From assembly GCA_029287755.1 (NCBI GenBank), contig JARFQM010000421.1, forward strand, positions 1 through 12,878: a DNA stretch of 12,878 bases, read 5' to 3'. Below the pieces are notes generated by a model, which did not search any database, was not told the origin of the DNA, and saw only the letters and a program-made list of their open reading frames with translations. The stretch comes from Desulfofustis sp. GTDB lineage: Bacteria; Desulfobacterota; Desulfobulbia; Desulfobulbales; Desulfocapsaceae. The translations under genes were made by a program, and so were the position numbers. This document shows positions 5,356 through 12,844 of this stretch, in pieces. The first letter of the stretch is position 1, and every line of letters starts with the position of its first letter.

Positions 5356-6507
5356 TTGAAAATAAAACAAGTAAAAGCAAGCGTGCATCAATTTCCAGTG
5401 TATCTGCCGATGATCGATAAGCCGCTTGAGCACCGGATTTTCACGTTCTGCGAAGTTGAGACTGAGGAGGGGCACAAAGGCTTCGGCGTAACGGGTGCCT
5501 TTCTGCCCTGGTCGATCGTGATGGCGCTGCAGCACGATATCCTGCCCGTCATCAGGGACATGGACCCGAGGGATACCGAAGCCATCCATGCGAAAATATG
5601 GTGGACACTCAACACCCGCACCTATACGGGGGTCATCTCGAACGCCTTGGCTGCCCTCGATATCGCCCTCTGGGATATCAAGGGTAAAGAGGCCGGCCGC
5701 TCTGTGGCCCAGCTGCTCGGCGGACATCAGGACTGCTCAGATACCTATATCACCTTCGGCTATCCGTTTTTCGATCACGATCAGCTGGTCGAGTACGCCC
5801 AGAAATTTGTCGCCGAGGGCAATACCCGATTAAAGATGGTCGTCGCCTGCGACAAAGGCGGGTGGCGCGAAGACGCCCGGCGTATACGCACCGTTCGGGA
5901 GGCGGTGGGCCCTGATATAGACCTGATGGTAGACGCCAATTACAAATTCACGCCGCTGGAAGCACGTCTGCTGTGTCGAGAAATCGAGGATTTAAACCTG
6001 ACCTGGTTCGAAGAGCCGCTGCACCAGAACGACGCCAGGGCGCTTGCCGACTTGCGCAGTCGCACTGACATCCCAATCGCGGCTGGCCAGATGGAGGGGC
6101 ACCGCTGGCGCCTTCGCGAACTGGTGGAAAAGGAAGCAATCGATATTCTGCAGCCCAACTGCTGTTATAACGGCGGCTACACTGAATCCCAGAAAGCGGC
6201 CCACCTGGCCCAGACCTATAACCTGCCGATAGCAAATGGCGGAGGCTGGCCGATCTTCAACATGCACACCATGGCTGGACTGATGAACGGCACATGGACC
6301 GAGTTTCACTGGGGCATGTGGCAGGCGGGACAAAGATTCTTCAAAGGCTCTCCGGGACCTGAGAACAACCAGGTTAAAATACCCAATAAGCCAGGGCTGG
6401 GCTTTGAGCCCGACTACGATATGCTGAAAGACAGTCTCGTCAAAAACCCGGCTGAGCTATTGGAAGGCGGCATGTTGACCAACCGCGATCAATTTACTAA
6501 AGCATGA
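5356..6507 (+). CDS. Mandelate racemase/muconate lactonizing enzyme family protein with atypical active site
   Basis: 383 residues from the TTG start. It has the two-domain enolase-superfamily fold: an N-terminal capping domain (about 3-125, including NALAALDIALWDIKGK at 96-111) and a beta/alpha barrel. Visible barrel positions are LKMVV with K160, LMVDAN with D193, TWFEEP with E219, and IAAGQMEG at 241-248, where the usual third metal ligand Glu is Q245 (E247 is two residues on). These are followed by DILQPN (263-268) and LPIANGGGWP (290-299). The second Lys of a KxK motif is V162, and the position of the mandelate-racemase catalytic His carries no His. H304 in FNMH lies downstream. It is thus recognisable as family but not as a standard racemase or acid-sugar dehydratase. 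It follows the PrpD-like gene by 35 nt and precedes TarD. It probably acts on the same acid; the reaction is unknown. Confidence 0.88.
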   Translation: MKIKQVKASVHQFPVYLPMIDKPLEHRIFTFCEVETEEGHKGFGVTGAFLPWSIVMALQHDILPVIRDMDPRDTEAIHAKIWWTLNTRTYTGVISNALAALDIALWDIKGKEAGRSVAQLLGGHQDCSDTYITFGYPFFDHDQLVEYAQKFVAEGNTRLKMVVACDKGGWREDARRIRTVREAVGPDIDLMVDANYKFTPLEARLLCREIEDLNLTWFEEPLHQNDARALADLRSRTDIPIAAGQMEGHRWRLRELVEKEAIDILQPNCCYNGGYTESQKAAHLAQTYNLPIANGGGWPIFNMHTMAGLMNGTWTEFHWGMWQAGQRFFKGSPGPENNQVKIPNKPGLGFEPDYDMLKDSLVKNPAELLEGGMLTNRDQFTKA

Positions 6508-6630
6508 GAAACCGGTGTTTCTCCCACCGACGTGCGCTGAGAATATTCTCTCGAGCTGAAGATCCGCCAGCAGTTGCATCTGGAACATCGTGGCGTCTCA
6601 AATCATGTATCTCAACCAGCAGGGTGACAA
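6508..6630 (+). other. 123 bp gap between the two enolase-superfamily genes
   Basis: It contains a small CGGTG/CACCG stem (6513-6529) with no T run and a perfect 12 bp palindrome GAGAATATTCTC (6539-6550). No good promoter was found. The three genes around it could be co-transcribed, or TarD could have its own weak promoter here. Confidence 0.4.
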
Positions 6631-7821
6631 ATGAGAATTCTGCAAATCAAAGAAAGCGTTGTCTCAATAGCTTCTGAAATCCAGAATGCCTATATCGATT
6701 TCAGTAATATGACGGTTTCAATAGTTGCCGTCGTTACTGATGTGATCAAAGAGGGGGAACCGGTTGTTGGTTATGGCTTCCACTCGAACGGCCGCTATGC
6801 CCAGTCTGGGCTTTTGAGAGATCGATTTCTGCCCAGGCTGATTGAAGCAAAGCCCGAACAGCTGCTGGATAAACAGCGTGACAATCTCGATCCTTTCAAA
6901 ATTTGGAATATTCTCCTGGCTAATGAGAAGCCTGGCGGCCACGGTGAAAGGTCCGTGGCGGTTGGAGTCCTTGATATGGCGGTCTGGGACGCAGTAGCGA
7001 AAATTGAGGAGAAACCGCTTTACAGACTGCTGGCTGAACGATTTAACAAGGAACAACCAGAGGAAGAGGTATTTGTCTATGCTGCGGGTGGATATTACTA
7101 CCCCGGCAAGGGAATTGATGCCCTCGTGCGGGAGATGCGAGGGTATCTCGAAAATGGCTACAAGGTTGTAAAGATGAAAATCGGAGCGGCGCCCCTCTCT
7201 GAGGATATGAAACGGATTGAGGCGGTCCTCAAGGAATTGGCACACCATTTCGCTGCCGGGGATTCCCCTGGCGGTCATTTGGCGGTGGATGCCAACGGTC
7301 GATTTGACTTGAACACGGCGTTAGCCTATGCCCGTGAGCTCCAGCCACTGAATCTCTTCTGGTTTGAGGAAGCCGGCGATCCCCTCGATTATCACTTACA
7401 AAGTGAACTCGCCGCTGCCTACGATAACCCATTTGCCACTGGTGAAAACTTGTTTTCCCACCAAGATGTCGCCAATCTTCTGCGCTACGGGGGATTGAGA
7501 CCCGAGCAGGATTACCTGCAAATGGATCCGGCCCTGGCTTATGGACTGGTTGAATACCTGCGGATGCTCGAAATTCTTGAGCAGTTCAACTGGTCTCCTG
7601 GTCGCTGCATACCTCACGGCGGGCATCAATTCGCCCTTCATCTGGCAGCGGGCCTGGGACTTGGCGGGAATGAATCGTACCCTGGTGTTTTCCAGCCATT
7701 TGGAGGATTTGCTGATGCCACACCGGTGCAGGACGGTTATATACGTTTAACTGATTATCCGGGAGTGGGATTTGAGGCAAAAGCGGATCTGATCAACCTT
7801 TTTCATAAACATTTTCAATAA
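6631..7821 (+). CDS. tarD: D(-)-tartrate dehydratase (enolase superfamily)
   Basis: 396 residues, close to the 389 of the characterised Bradyrhizobium japonicum enzyme, and similar along most of its length as far as I recall it. The enzyme dehydrates D-tartrate to oxaloacetate using Mg2+ (EC 4.2.1.81). Near-identical blocks include NAYIDFSNMT (19-28), VVGYGFHSNGRY (45-56), NEKPGGHGERSVAVG (98-112), VYAAGGYYYPGKG (149-161), ATGENLFSHQD (269-279), CIPHGGHQ (326-333) and GLGLGGNESYP (341-351). The catalytic bases are present: K181/K183 in KMKIG and H329 in PHGGH. Metal ligands are D220 (VDANGRF), E246 (WFEEAGD) and E272 (TGEN), with D299 (QMDPA) able to pair with the His. The start ATG has an AGGGTG site 3 nt upstream. 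It is last of the three plus-strand catabolic genes and anchors the locus to tartrate-like substrates. Confidence 0.92.
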   Translation: MRILQIKESVVSIASEIQNAYIDFSNMTVSIVAVVTDVIKEGEPVVGYGFHSNGRYAQSGLLRDRFLPRLIEAKPEQLLDKQRDNLDPFKIWNILLANEKPGGHGERSVAVGVLDMAVWDAVAKIEEKPLYRLLAERFNKEQPEEEVFVYAAGGYYYPGKGIDALVREMRGYLENGYKVVKMKIGAAPLSEDMKRIEAVLKELAHHFAAGDSPGGHLAVDANGRFDLNTALAYARELQPLNLFWFEEAGDPLDYHLQSELAAAYDNPFATGENLFSHQDVANLLRYGGLRPEQDYLQMDPALAYGLVEYLRMLEILEQFNWSPGRCIPHGGHQFALHLAAGLGLGGNESYPGVFQPFGGFADATPVQDGYIRLTDYPGVGFEAKADLINLFHKHFQ

Positions 7822-8220
7822 TCCAGGAAGGCTCTATTTAGATATACGGATTCTTTGCCATACTGATCCAGACCAATCTGACACCCCTCCGCACACTCGC
7901 CACTGTGCCTTAACTCAGAAGCTGAGATGAGCGGCCCCCGGCCTCTTTAAGCCTCTCCCTGCTCTCTATTACAGGGCACCCGGGGCGCCTGATAAGATTG
8001 GTGCTTTATCTTTTAGGACAATCGCGTTAGAGTCATCTCGTTCTGCATGCTCTGGCTAATGTGCCAGTTAAAACGACCTGCATGCGTGTCTTCTTGGGGG
8101 CAGGAAATACTGCACTGAATCTGATAGCTAGCCAGTATTGCGAAGCTCCGCAGAGAATCTTTTTGAGATCCGGGTTCTGCTATACGACGCGAGAGCTTTG
8201 CTTTTTTTAGGAGGATAGAC
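7822..8220. other. 399 bp non-coding gap before the formyltransferase gene
   Basis: No credible gene was found on either strand. It holds short stem-loops (CTCAG/CTGAG at 7914-7926; CTGGC/GCCAG at 8051-8066 between two copies of GCATGC), a weak terminator-like element at 7991-8014, the 9-mer CAGACCAAT (7869-7877) shared with the GntR-type operator, and the Shine-Dalgarno AGGAGG at 8209-8214. A TATACG box near 8180 could be a -10 element but has only a poor -35 partner. Confidence 0.6.
7991..8014 (+). terminator. Weak terminator-like hairpin downstream of tarD
   Basis: GATAA (7991-7995) pairs with TTATC (8006-8010), plus a G-U pair, and is followed directly by TTTT. The stem is short and AT-rich and lies 170 nt after the tarD stop. 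It is a possible terminator only because nothing better is visible in the gap. Confidence 0.2.
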
Positions 8221-9138
8221 ATGAGGATCGTATTTATCGGCCAGGCGCCGTTCGGTAAAGAATCGCTGGAAGCACTGATTAATCAAGGAGAGAACGTGGT
8301 GGGGGTAATCACCGTCGAGGATGTTCCCCGCCAGAAATATCCCAACCCGGTAAAAGAGTGCGCCATAAAGAACGACATCGCACTCTACCAGGCGAACTAT
8401 CTGAAAAAAGCGGAGGCGATCGACTGGGTGAGAACGCTGCAGCCTGATCTTCTGGTTCTGGGCTTTGTCACCGCCTTCGTACCCGTGGAGATGATCGAGT
8501 TGGCCCGCCACGGCGGCATAAATTACCACCCCTCGCTGCTGCCCAAATACCGCGGCGGCTCTGCCATCAACTGGGCGATAATCAATGGTGAATCCGAGAC
8601 CGGGGTGACCATCCATTTTATCGACGAAGGCGTAGACACCGGGCCTATCCTGCTCCAGGAAAAGGTAGACATTACCCCTGACGATACGGTGAAGTCGGTC
8701 TATTTTACCAAGCTCTACCCGCTTGGCGTCAAAATGATCGCTGAGGCCGTGCGGCTGATCAGGGAGGGCAACGCAGTAACTGTCAAGCAGGACGAGTCCG
8801 CGGCTTCCTTCCAACCGGTGATTACCAGCGCCGATACGACGATCGACTGGTCCCAGACAACCAACCAGGTCTACAACCTGATACGAGGAGCCAATCCCAG
8901 CCCCGGTGCAGTGACCACCCTGGGCAAGCAGGTCTGTTTCCTCTTCGATGCAGCTCCCAGCGCCAAGAAAGGCGCTCCCGGTTCAGTCATTGACATAGCC
9001 GCCGATGCCTTCACGGTGGCCACCGGAGACGGAGCCATCACCATCACCTCAGCCAAACCGCCGGGACAGAAAAAGCTGGCTGCCGCAGATTTCATTGCCA
9101 GCCTCAACCTCAAGGTTGGGGACCGGTTCACCAGCTGA
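8221..9138 (+). CDS. Formyltransferase family protein (methionyl-tRNA formyltransferase-like)
   Basis: 305 residues with the 10-formyltetrahydrofolate-dependent formyltransferase fold. The N-terminal Rossmann-like domain (1-185) holds the catalytic triad: N101 and H103 in GGINYHPSLLPKYRGG, and D139 in DEGVDTGPILLQ. A C-terminal OB-like domain follows (about 205-301; IDWSQTTNQVYNLIRGANPSPG is the typical entry). The length fits Fmt (about 315). However, the basic PxGRG-type loop that housekeeping Fmt uses near residues 35-45 is absent; VEDVPRQKYPNPVKE stands there instead. The start is set by AGGAGG 6 nt upstream. It is followed after 23 nt by a TSUP permease, not by def or rsmB, so a housekeeping fMet-tRNA role is unlikely. 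It could formylate an amino-sugar or small amine, or hydrolyse formyl-THF. The acceptor is unknown. Confidence 0.85.
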   Translation: MRIVFIGQAPFGKESLEALINQGENVVGVITVEDVPRQKYPNPVKECAIKNDIALYQANYLKKAEAIDWVRTLQPDLLVLGFVTAFVPVEMIELARHGGINYHPSLLPKYRGGSAINWAIINGESETGVTIHFIDEGVDTGPILLQEKVDITPDDTVKSVYFTKLYPLGVKMIAEAVRLIREGNAVTVKQDESAASFQPVITSADTTIDWSQTTNQVYNLIRGANPSPGAVTTLGKQVCFLFDAAPSAKKGAPGSVIDIAADAFTVATGDGAITITSAKPPGQKKLAAADFIASLNLKVGDRFTS

Positions 9139-9161
9139 ACGGCCCCCCACAAGGAACTTCC

Positions 9162-9959
9162 ATGCTCTCATCTTTTCTGATCTACGGCTGCGTCGGCGCC
9201 TTTGTCGGCATCCTCGCCGGCCTCCTGGGCGTCGGCGGCGGACTTGTTATCGTGCCTATTCTGGTATTTTCTTTCAATTTACAGGGTGTCTCCTCCGAGA
9301 TTATCATGCATCTGGCGCTGGGCACCTCACTGGCCAGTATCATCTTCACCTCTATATCCAGCTTTATGGCCCACCATCGGCGTGGAGCCGTCCACTGGAT
9401 CATTGTCAGACGCATTGTTCTGGGGATTCTTACCGGTACGTTTCTGGGAAGTTGCTTTGCCTCGCTTTTGTCCACCAATATTCTCAAAGGATTTTTCGTT
9501 TTTTTCCTTTACTTTGTCGCCTACCAATTCCTGACCAATAAAAAACCCAAACCCTCCCGGGAGTTGCCTGGGACAACCGGCATGTTCGGGGTCGGCAACG
9601 TCATCGGCTTTATTTCAAGCCTGGTCGGTATCGGCGGTGGGGCGGTCAGCGTGCCCTACATGGTCTGGTGTAATGTCCCGGTGCACCGGGCCATCGGAAC
9701 CTCAGCGGCAATCGGTCTGCCCATTGCAATTTCGGGAACGGCTGGGTTTCTTTTCAACGGCTGGGAAAATGAACTGCTTCCGCACTACTCGGTGGGTTTT
9801 ATCTACCTGCCCGCCCTGGCTGGCATCGCCGCTGTCAGTATCTTAACGGCCCCTCTAGGAGCAAAGCTGGCACACAGCCTGCCGGTCGGCAAACTTAAAA
9901 AGATTTTCGCCCTGCTGCTGATCGTCGTCGGCACCAGGATGCTGATCAGCATCTTCTGA
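9162..9959 (+). CDS. Sulfite exporter TauE/SafE (TSUP) family permease
   Basis: 265-residue inner-membrane protein with about eight hydrophobic segments in two related halves. Each half carries the family's glycine-rich motif: GILAGLLGVGGGLVIVPIL (16-34) and GFISSLVGIGGGAVSVPYM (149-167). The companion segments LALGTSLASI (51-60) and AIGTSAAIGLPIAISG (177-192) are also repeated. TSUP proteins move small anions such as sulfite, sulfoacetate or other organosulfonates and carboxylates, and substrate cannot be predicted. AAGGA lies 6 nt before the ATG, and the gene starts 23 nt after the formyltransferase gene, so the two are very likely co-transcribed. The 3' end contains a perfect 16 bp palindrome (9938-9953). 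Only 20 bp separate its stop from the stop of the convergent dehydrogenase gene. Confidence 0.92.
   Translation: MLSSFLIYGCVGAFVGILAGLLGVGGGLVIVPILVFSFNLQGVSSEIIMHLALGTSLASIIFTSISSFMAHHRRGAVHWIIVRRIVLGILTGTFLGSCFASLLSTNILKGFFVFFLYFVAYQFLTNKKPKPSRELPGTTGMFGVGNVIGFISSLVGIGGGAVSVPYMVWCNVPVHRAIGTSAAIGLPIAISGTAGFLFNGWENELLPHYSVGFIYLPALAGIAAVSILTAPLGAKLAHSLPVGKLKKIFALLLIVVGTRMLISIF
9938..9953. repeat. 16 bp perfect palindrome at the convergent gene ends
   Basis: GATGCTGATCAGCATC equals its own reverse complement and lies in the last codons of the TSUP gene, next to the 20 bp gap between convergent stops. As RNA it could form a 6 bp stem with a GATC loop on either strand, but no T run follows. A role as a short bidirectional transcription end is possible; chance within coding sequence is also possible. 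Confidence 0.35.
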
Positions 9960-9979
9960 GTGACATCGCAGAGTCTGAT

Positions 9980-12844
9980 TCAAGCTACCGAACTGGCCGC
10001 CTTCTCTTCCTGGTATGCCAGGGAGAGCAGTTTCAGCGGATGGACTGACTCGCGCATGGTTCCTTGGTGGATCTGCATACCGCAGGCACCGCACCCGGTG
10101 ACGATCTGATCAGTAGCGGAGGAGTTGATCTCCTCAAACAGCCGCTGCCCAATCTTCATGGATAGATCGAAATTCTTCGACTTGAGCCCGTAGGTGCCGC
10201 CCATACCACAACATTTATCAGAGAATTTTTCCACGGTTACACCCGGGATTAGTTCCATCAATTGAACCGGTTCATCCGTCACACCCAGCGTTTTCAGGTG
10301 GCACGGAGCATGGTACCCAACTTTCATATCCAAGCGGCCGAAATCGGTTTTCAATTCCCCGTCCCGGTGCAACTGGAGGAGATACTGATGAATGTCAACG
10401 GTGTGTTCCGCCACCATCCGGGCCTGGTCTGAATCAATGATTCGTGGATATTCGCATTTAACGGCCAAGGCGCAGCTCGGTTCACTGAACAGGATCGGAA
10501 TGTCATTCCCGGCGTATTGAGACAATATACCGATATTATACCTGATGTCATCCAGGATCATATCCTGCCCACCCGAGCTGATGCGGGCAATGCCGCAGCA
10601 CTTGAGCTCCGGCAGAATGACCTTGATATTGTTGTGTTCCAGCACCTCGATGACGGCCAGGCCTTCACCTTCAGGATCGTTGTAGTTGGCAAAGCAGCCG
10701 AGGAAAAAGACCACCTCCCTGCTTCCTTCGACCTCGGGACGATCGGCAAGAATCTTGCGCAAGGTCCTGCTGCGAAATTGAGGGAGGTATCTCGTCGCCT
10801 CCATGCCGATAGCTTTTTGTAACCCCCAGCGAATGGGGCTGAGGGAAGTGGCCAGGTTGGCCACCGGGGCCAACCTGCTGCCCTGCCGGCAAAGCTTCTG
10901 GGTATCGGTGAGAATCCGGCTGGAAAAATCCTCTCCTTTGCGCCGCACCACATCAGCCCGGCTCGTTATGGACAGCCAGGGGACATCAACCCCGGAAGGG
11001 CATTCGGTCAGACAGCGCTTACAGTTGATGCATGTATCTATGATCTCCTTGAACTCCGGCTCTTCCAGAATTGCCGGATCAAGCTTGCCTGACATGAGCT
11101 CACGCAGGATCGTCACCTTGCCGCGCCCCTTGGTCCACTCCTCCAGGTGATGGGAGGCGATAGGGCAATACGAACGGCACTGCGCACAGCCGGAGCAGCT
11201 GCCAATTTGTTCCTGATTGCCGACCGCATCAAATGAGGTGCCGGTATGGACTATGGTGAAATCGGGCCCATACTTCAGGTCGCTGCCGAGCAGCTGGTCG
11301 TTCTCCGATATAATTACCCCCGGATTCATAATGTTGTCCGGATCGAACAAAGCTTTAATTTCTCGCATCGCATGGTAGAGGTTAGGATACTGGCGCACCA
11401 CATACTGGGTGCGCAGCCGACCGTCGGCATGCTCGCCGCTTATGGTGCCGCCCAGACTCAGGACCAGATCACAGACAGCATCGGCAAGATCGAGCATTGT
11501 TTGTACATCTTCCTGCTGCCTGAGATCGAGAATGGCCATATTGTGCAGGTTGCCGTCCCCGGCATGGCCATAAATAGCCGCATTAACGTTGAATTTTTTA
11601 AACAATGCACGAAGTCCGCTGATGTACTCGGGCAGGCGGGTGACATGAACGGCGGCATCCTCTATGAAGGCAATGGGCCGCTTCGGCCCTTTCATCCTGT
11701 TCAGGATAGGTCCGGATATCGAACGCACCTTGGTAAAGGTCGCCATATCCTGCTTATTCCTGGCCTGCAGAACGCTCACTGCCAGTTTGTTGTCTTCCAG
11801 CACACGCCTGCGCACCGAGGCGAACTTCTCCTGCAGTCTTTCATCGCTTTCTTCCTGAAATTCTATGAACAGGGATGCTTCGGTATTTTCGGGAAAATAT
11901 TCGGCCAGCTCCGGTTTCTGTTCCCGGGCTAGATCAAGTATGTGCTTTTCCATGATCTCTATCATGGAAGGTCCTTCTGCCAGGATTTCCTGGGTTGCCG
12001 CTCCAACCTTACCCAGGTCATCGAAATAGACAAAGCCGCTGAGGGCTTTCTCAGGCAGGGGAGAAAGCTTCAAAACTGCCTCGGAAACCAGGGCCAGCGT
12101 ACCTTCAGAACCCACCAGCAGCGGAGTTAAATCGATGGTGTCGTCGGCGATGAGATCCCAGATATGATAGCCGCAGGAATTCTTGGTTGTGTAGGGGCGT
12201 TCCTGCTCCAGAAATTGACTGTAGCTTTGAATGACCCCAGGGATATAGTGATAGAGGCGCTCCGCCAGGCCGGCAGTGGTGGCGGGAACTTCTTTTCTTA
12301 CCGGTTTTCTGCCGGTTCTGATCATTTCCCCGTTGGCCAGTATCAATTCCAGTTCTTTGACATGGGACCTTGTGGTTCCGTATTTTACCGCGTGAGGCCC
12401 GCTGGAATTGTTGGCGATCATACCGCCCAGGGTGGCGGCATCCTTGGTGGATGGATCGATCGGGAAATAGAGGTTGTAGGGCTTCAGGAAGGTGTTGAGT
12501 TCGGCAAGCACGATGCCCGGCTGCACCCGGACCCAGCGTTCTTCTCTATTGAATTCGACTATCTCGTTGAGGTATTTGCTGAAATCGACAATCACCCCTT
12601 CCCCGAGTTCATTGCCGGTACGGCTTGTACCGCCCCCTCGGGCGGTGAGCGCCAGCTTGTGTTCACCAGCAAATCTGACTGTGGTTACCAGGTCCTCTTT
12701 AGTGCGGGGTTGAACAATTGCCCTCGGCAGTATCCTGTACAGAGAGGCGCCGCTGCTGTAGAGCGAGCGACTCAGATTGCTGTCCAGCACATCGCCGTCA
12801 ATGGCTTCGCCGAGTCTGGTAAAAAGATTGTGTGTGGTTTGCAT
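9980..12844 (-). CDS. FAD-linked oxidase / iron-sulfur fusion protein (D-lactate or D-2-hydroxyacid dehydrogenase type)
   Basis: 954-residue fusion of a GlcD-like flavoprotein and a GlpC-like Fe-S module. The FAD-binding type-4 domain spans about 38-265, with LTARGGGTSRTGNELGEG (66-83), PSTKDAATLGGMIANNSSG (131-149) and LVGSEGTLALVSEAVLKLSP (243-262). The FAD-oxidase C-terminal domain spans about 268-512, with YGHAGDGNLH (425-434), SGEHADGR (469-476) and FDPDNIMNPG (500-509). Two 4Fe-4S ferredoxin motifs follow: C550-C553-C556-C560 and C605-C608-C611-C615. Then come two cysteine-rich CCG domains: C717, CCG at 749-751 and C791; C848, CCG at 878-880 and C918/C921. It resembles E. coli YdiJ and fused D-lactate dehydrogenases, which oxidise D-2-hydroxyacids and pass electrons to quinone or another carrier. 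AGAGGA lies 4 nt before the ATG. Its exact substrate is inferred only from context. It has its own orientation, convergent with the TSUP gene. Confidence 0.92.
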   Translation of the reverse strand: MQTTHNLFTRLGEAIDGDVLDSNLSRSLYSSGASLYRILPRAIVQPRTKEDLVTTVRFAGEHKLALTARGGGTSRTGNELGEGVIVDFSKYLNEIVEFNREERWVRVQPGIVLAELNTFLKPYNLYFPIDPSTKDAATLGGMIANNSSGPHAVKYGTTRSHVKELELILANGEMIRTGRKPVRKEVPATTAGLAERLYHYIPGVIQSYSQFLEQERPYTTKNSCGYHIWDLIADDTIDLTPLLVGSEGTLALVSEAVLKLSPLPEKALSGFVYFDDLGKVGAATQEILAEGPSMIEIMEKHILDLAREQKPELAEYFPENTEASLFIEFQEESDERLQEKFASVRRRVLEDNKLAVSVLQARNKQDMATFTKVRSISGPILNRMKGPKRPIAFIEDAAVHVTRLPEYISGLRALFKKFNVNAAIYGHAGDGNLHNMAILDLRQQEDVQTMLDLADAVCDLVLSLGGTISGEHADGRLRTQYVVRQYPNLYHAMREIKALFDPDNIMNPGVIISENDQLLGSDLKYGPDFTIVHTGTSFDAVGNQEQIGSCSGCAQCRSYCPIASHHLEEWTKGRGKVTILRELMSGKLDPAILEEPEFKEIIDTCINCKRCLTECPSGVDVPWLSITSRADVVRRKGEDFSSRILTDTQKLCRQGSRLAPVANLATSLSPIRWGLQKAIGMEATRYLPQFRSRTLRKILADRPEVEGSREVVFFLGCFANYNDPEGEGLAVIEVLEHNNIKVILPELKCCGIARISSGGQDMILDDIRYNIGILSQYAGNDIPILFSEPSCALAVKCEYPRIIDSDQARMVAEHTVDIHQYLLQLHRDGELKTDFGRLDMKVGYHAPCHLKTLGVTDEPVQLMELIPGVTVEKFSDKCCGMGGTYGLKSKNFDLSMKIGQRLFEEINSSATDQIVTGCGACGMQIHQGTMRESVHPLKLLSLAYQEEKAASSVA

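Noticed and set aside
8181..8207. Possible promoter and hairpin before the formyltransferase gene
   Set aside because: TATACG is a fair -10 box, but a -35 at proper spacing is only TCTTTT, and the T7 run has no real stem before it; not strong enough to list as a feature.
3471..8220. CRISPR array, tRNA or riboswitch in the gaps
   Set aside because: No regularly spaced direct repeats, no cloverleaf, and no known aptamer core were seen in either large intergenic region.
8128..8814. Minus-strand frame of 228 codons
   Set aside because: Antisense to the formyltransferase gene, which has its catalytic triad and a strong Shine-Dalgarno site; no recognisable domain in the antisense product.
11246..11932. 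Plus-strand frame of 228 codons
   Set aside because: Antisense shadow of the FAD/Fe-S fusion gene.
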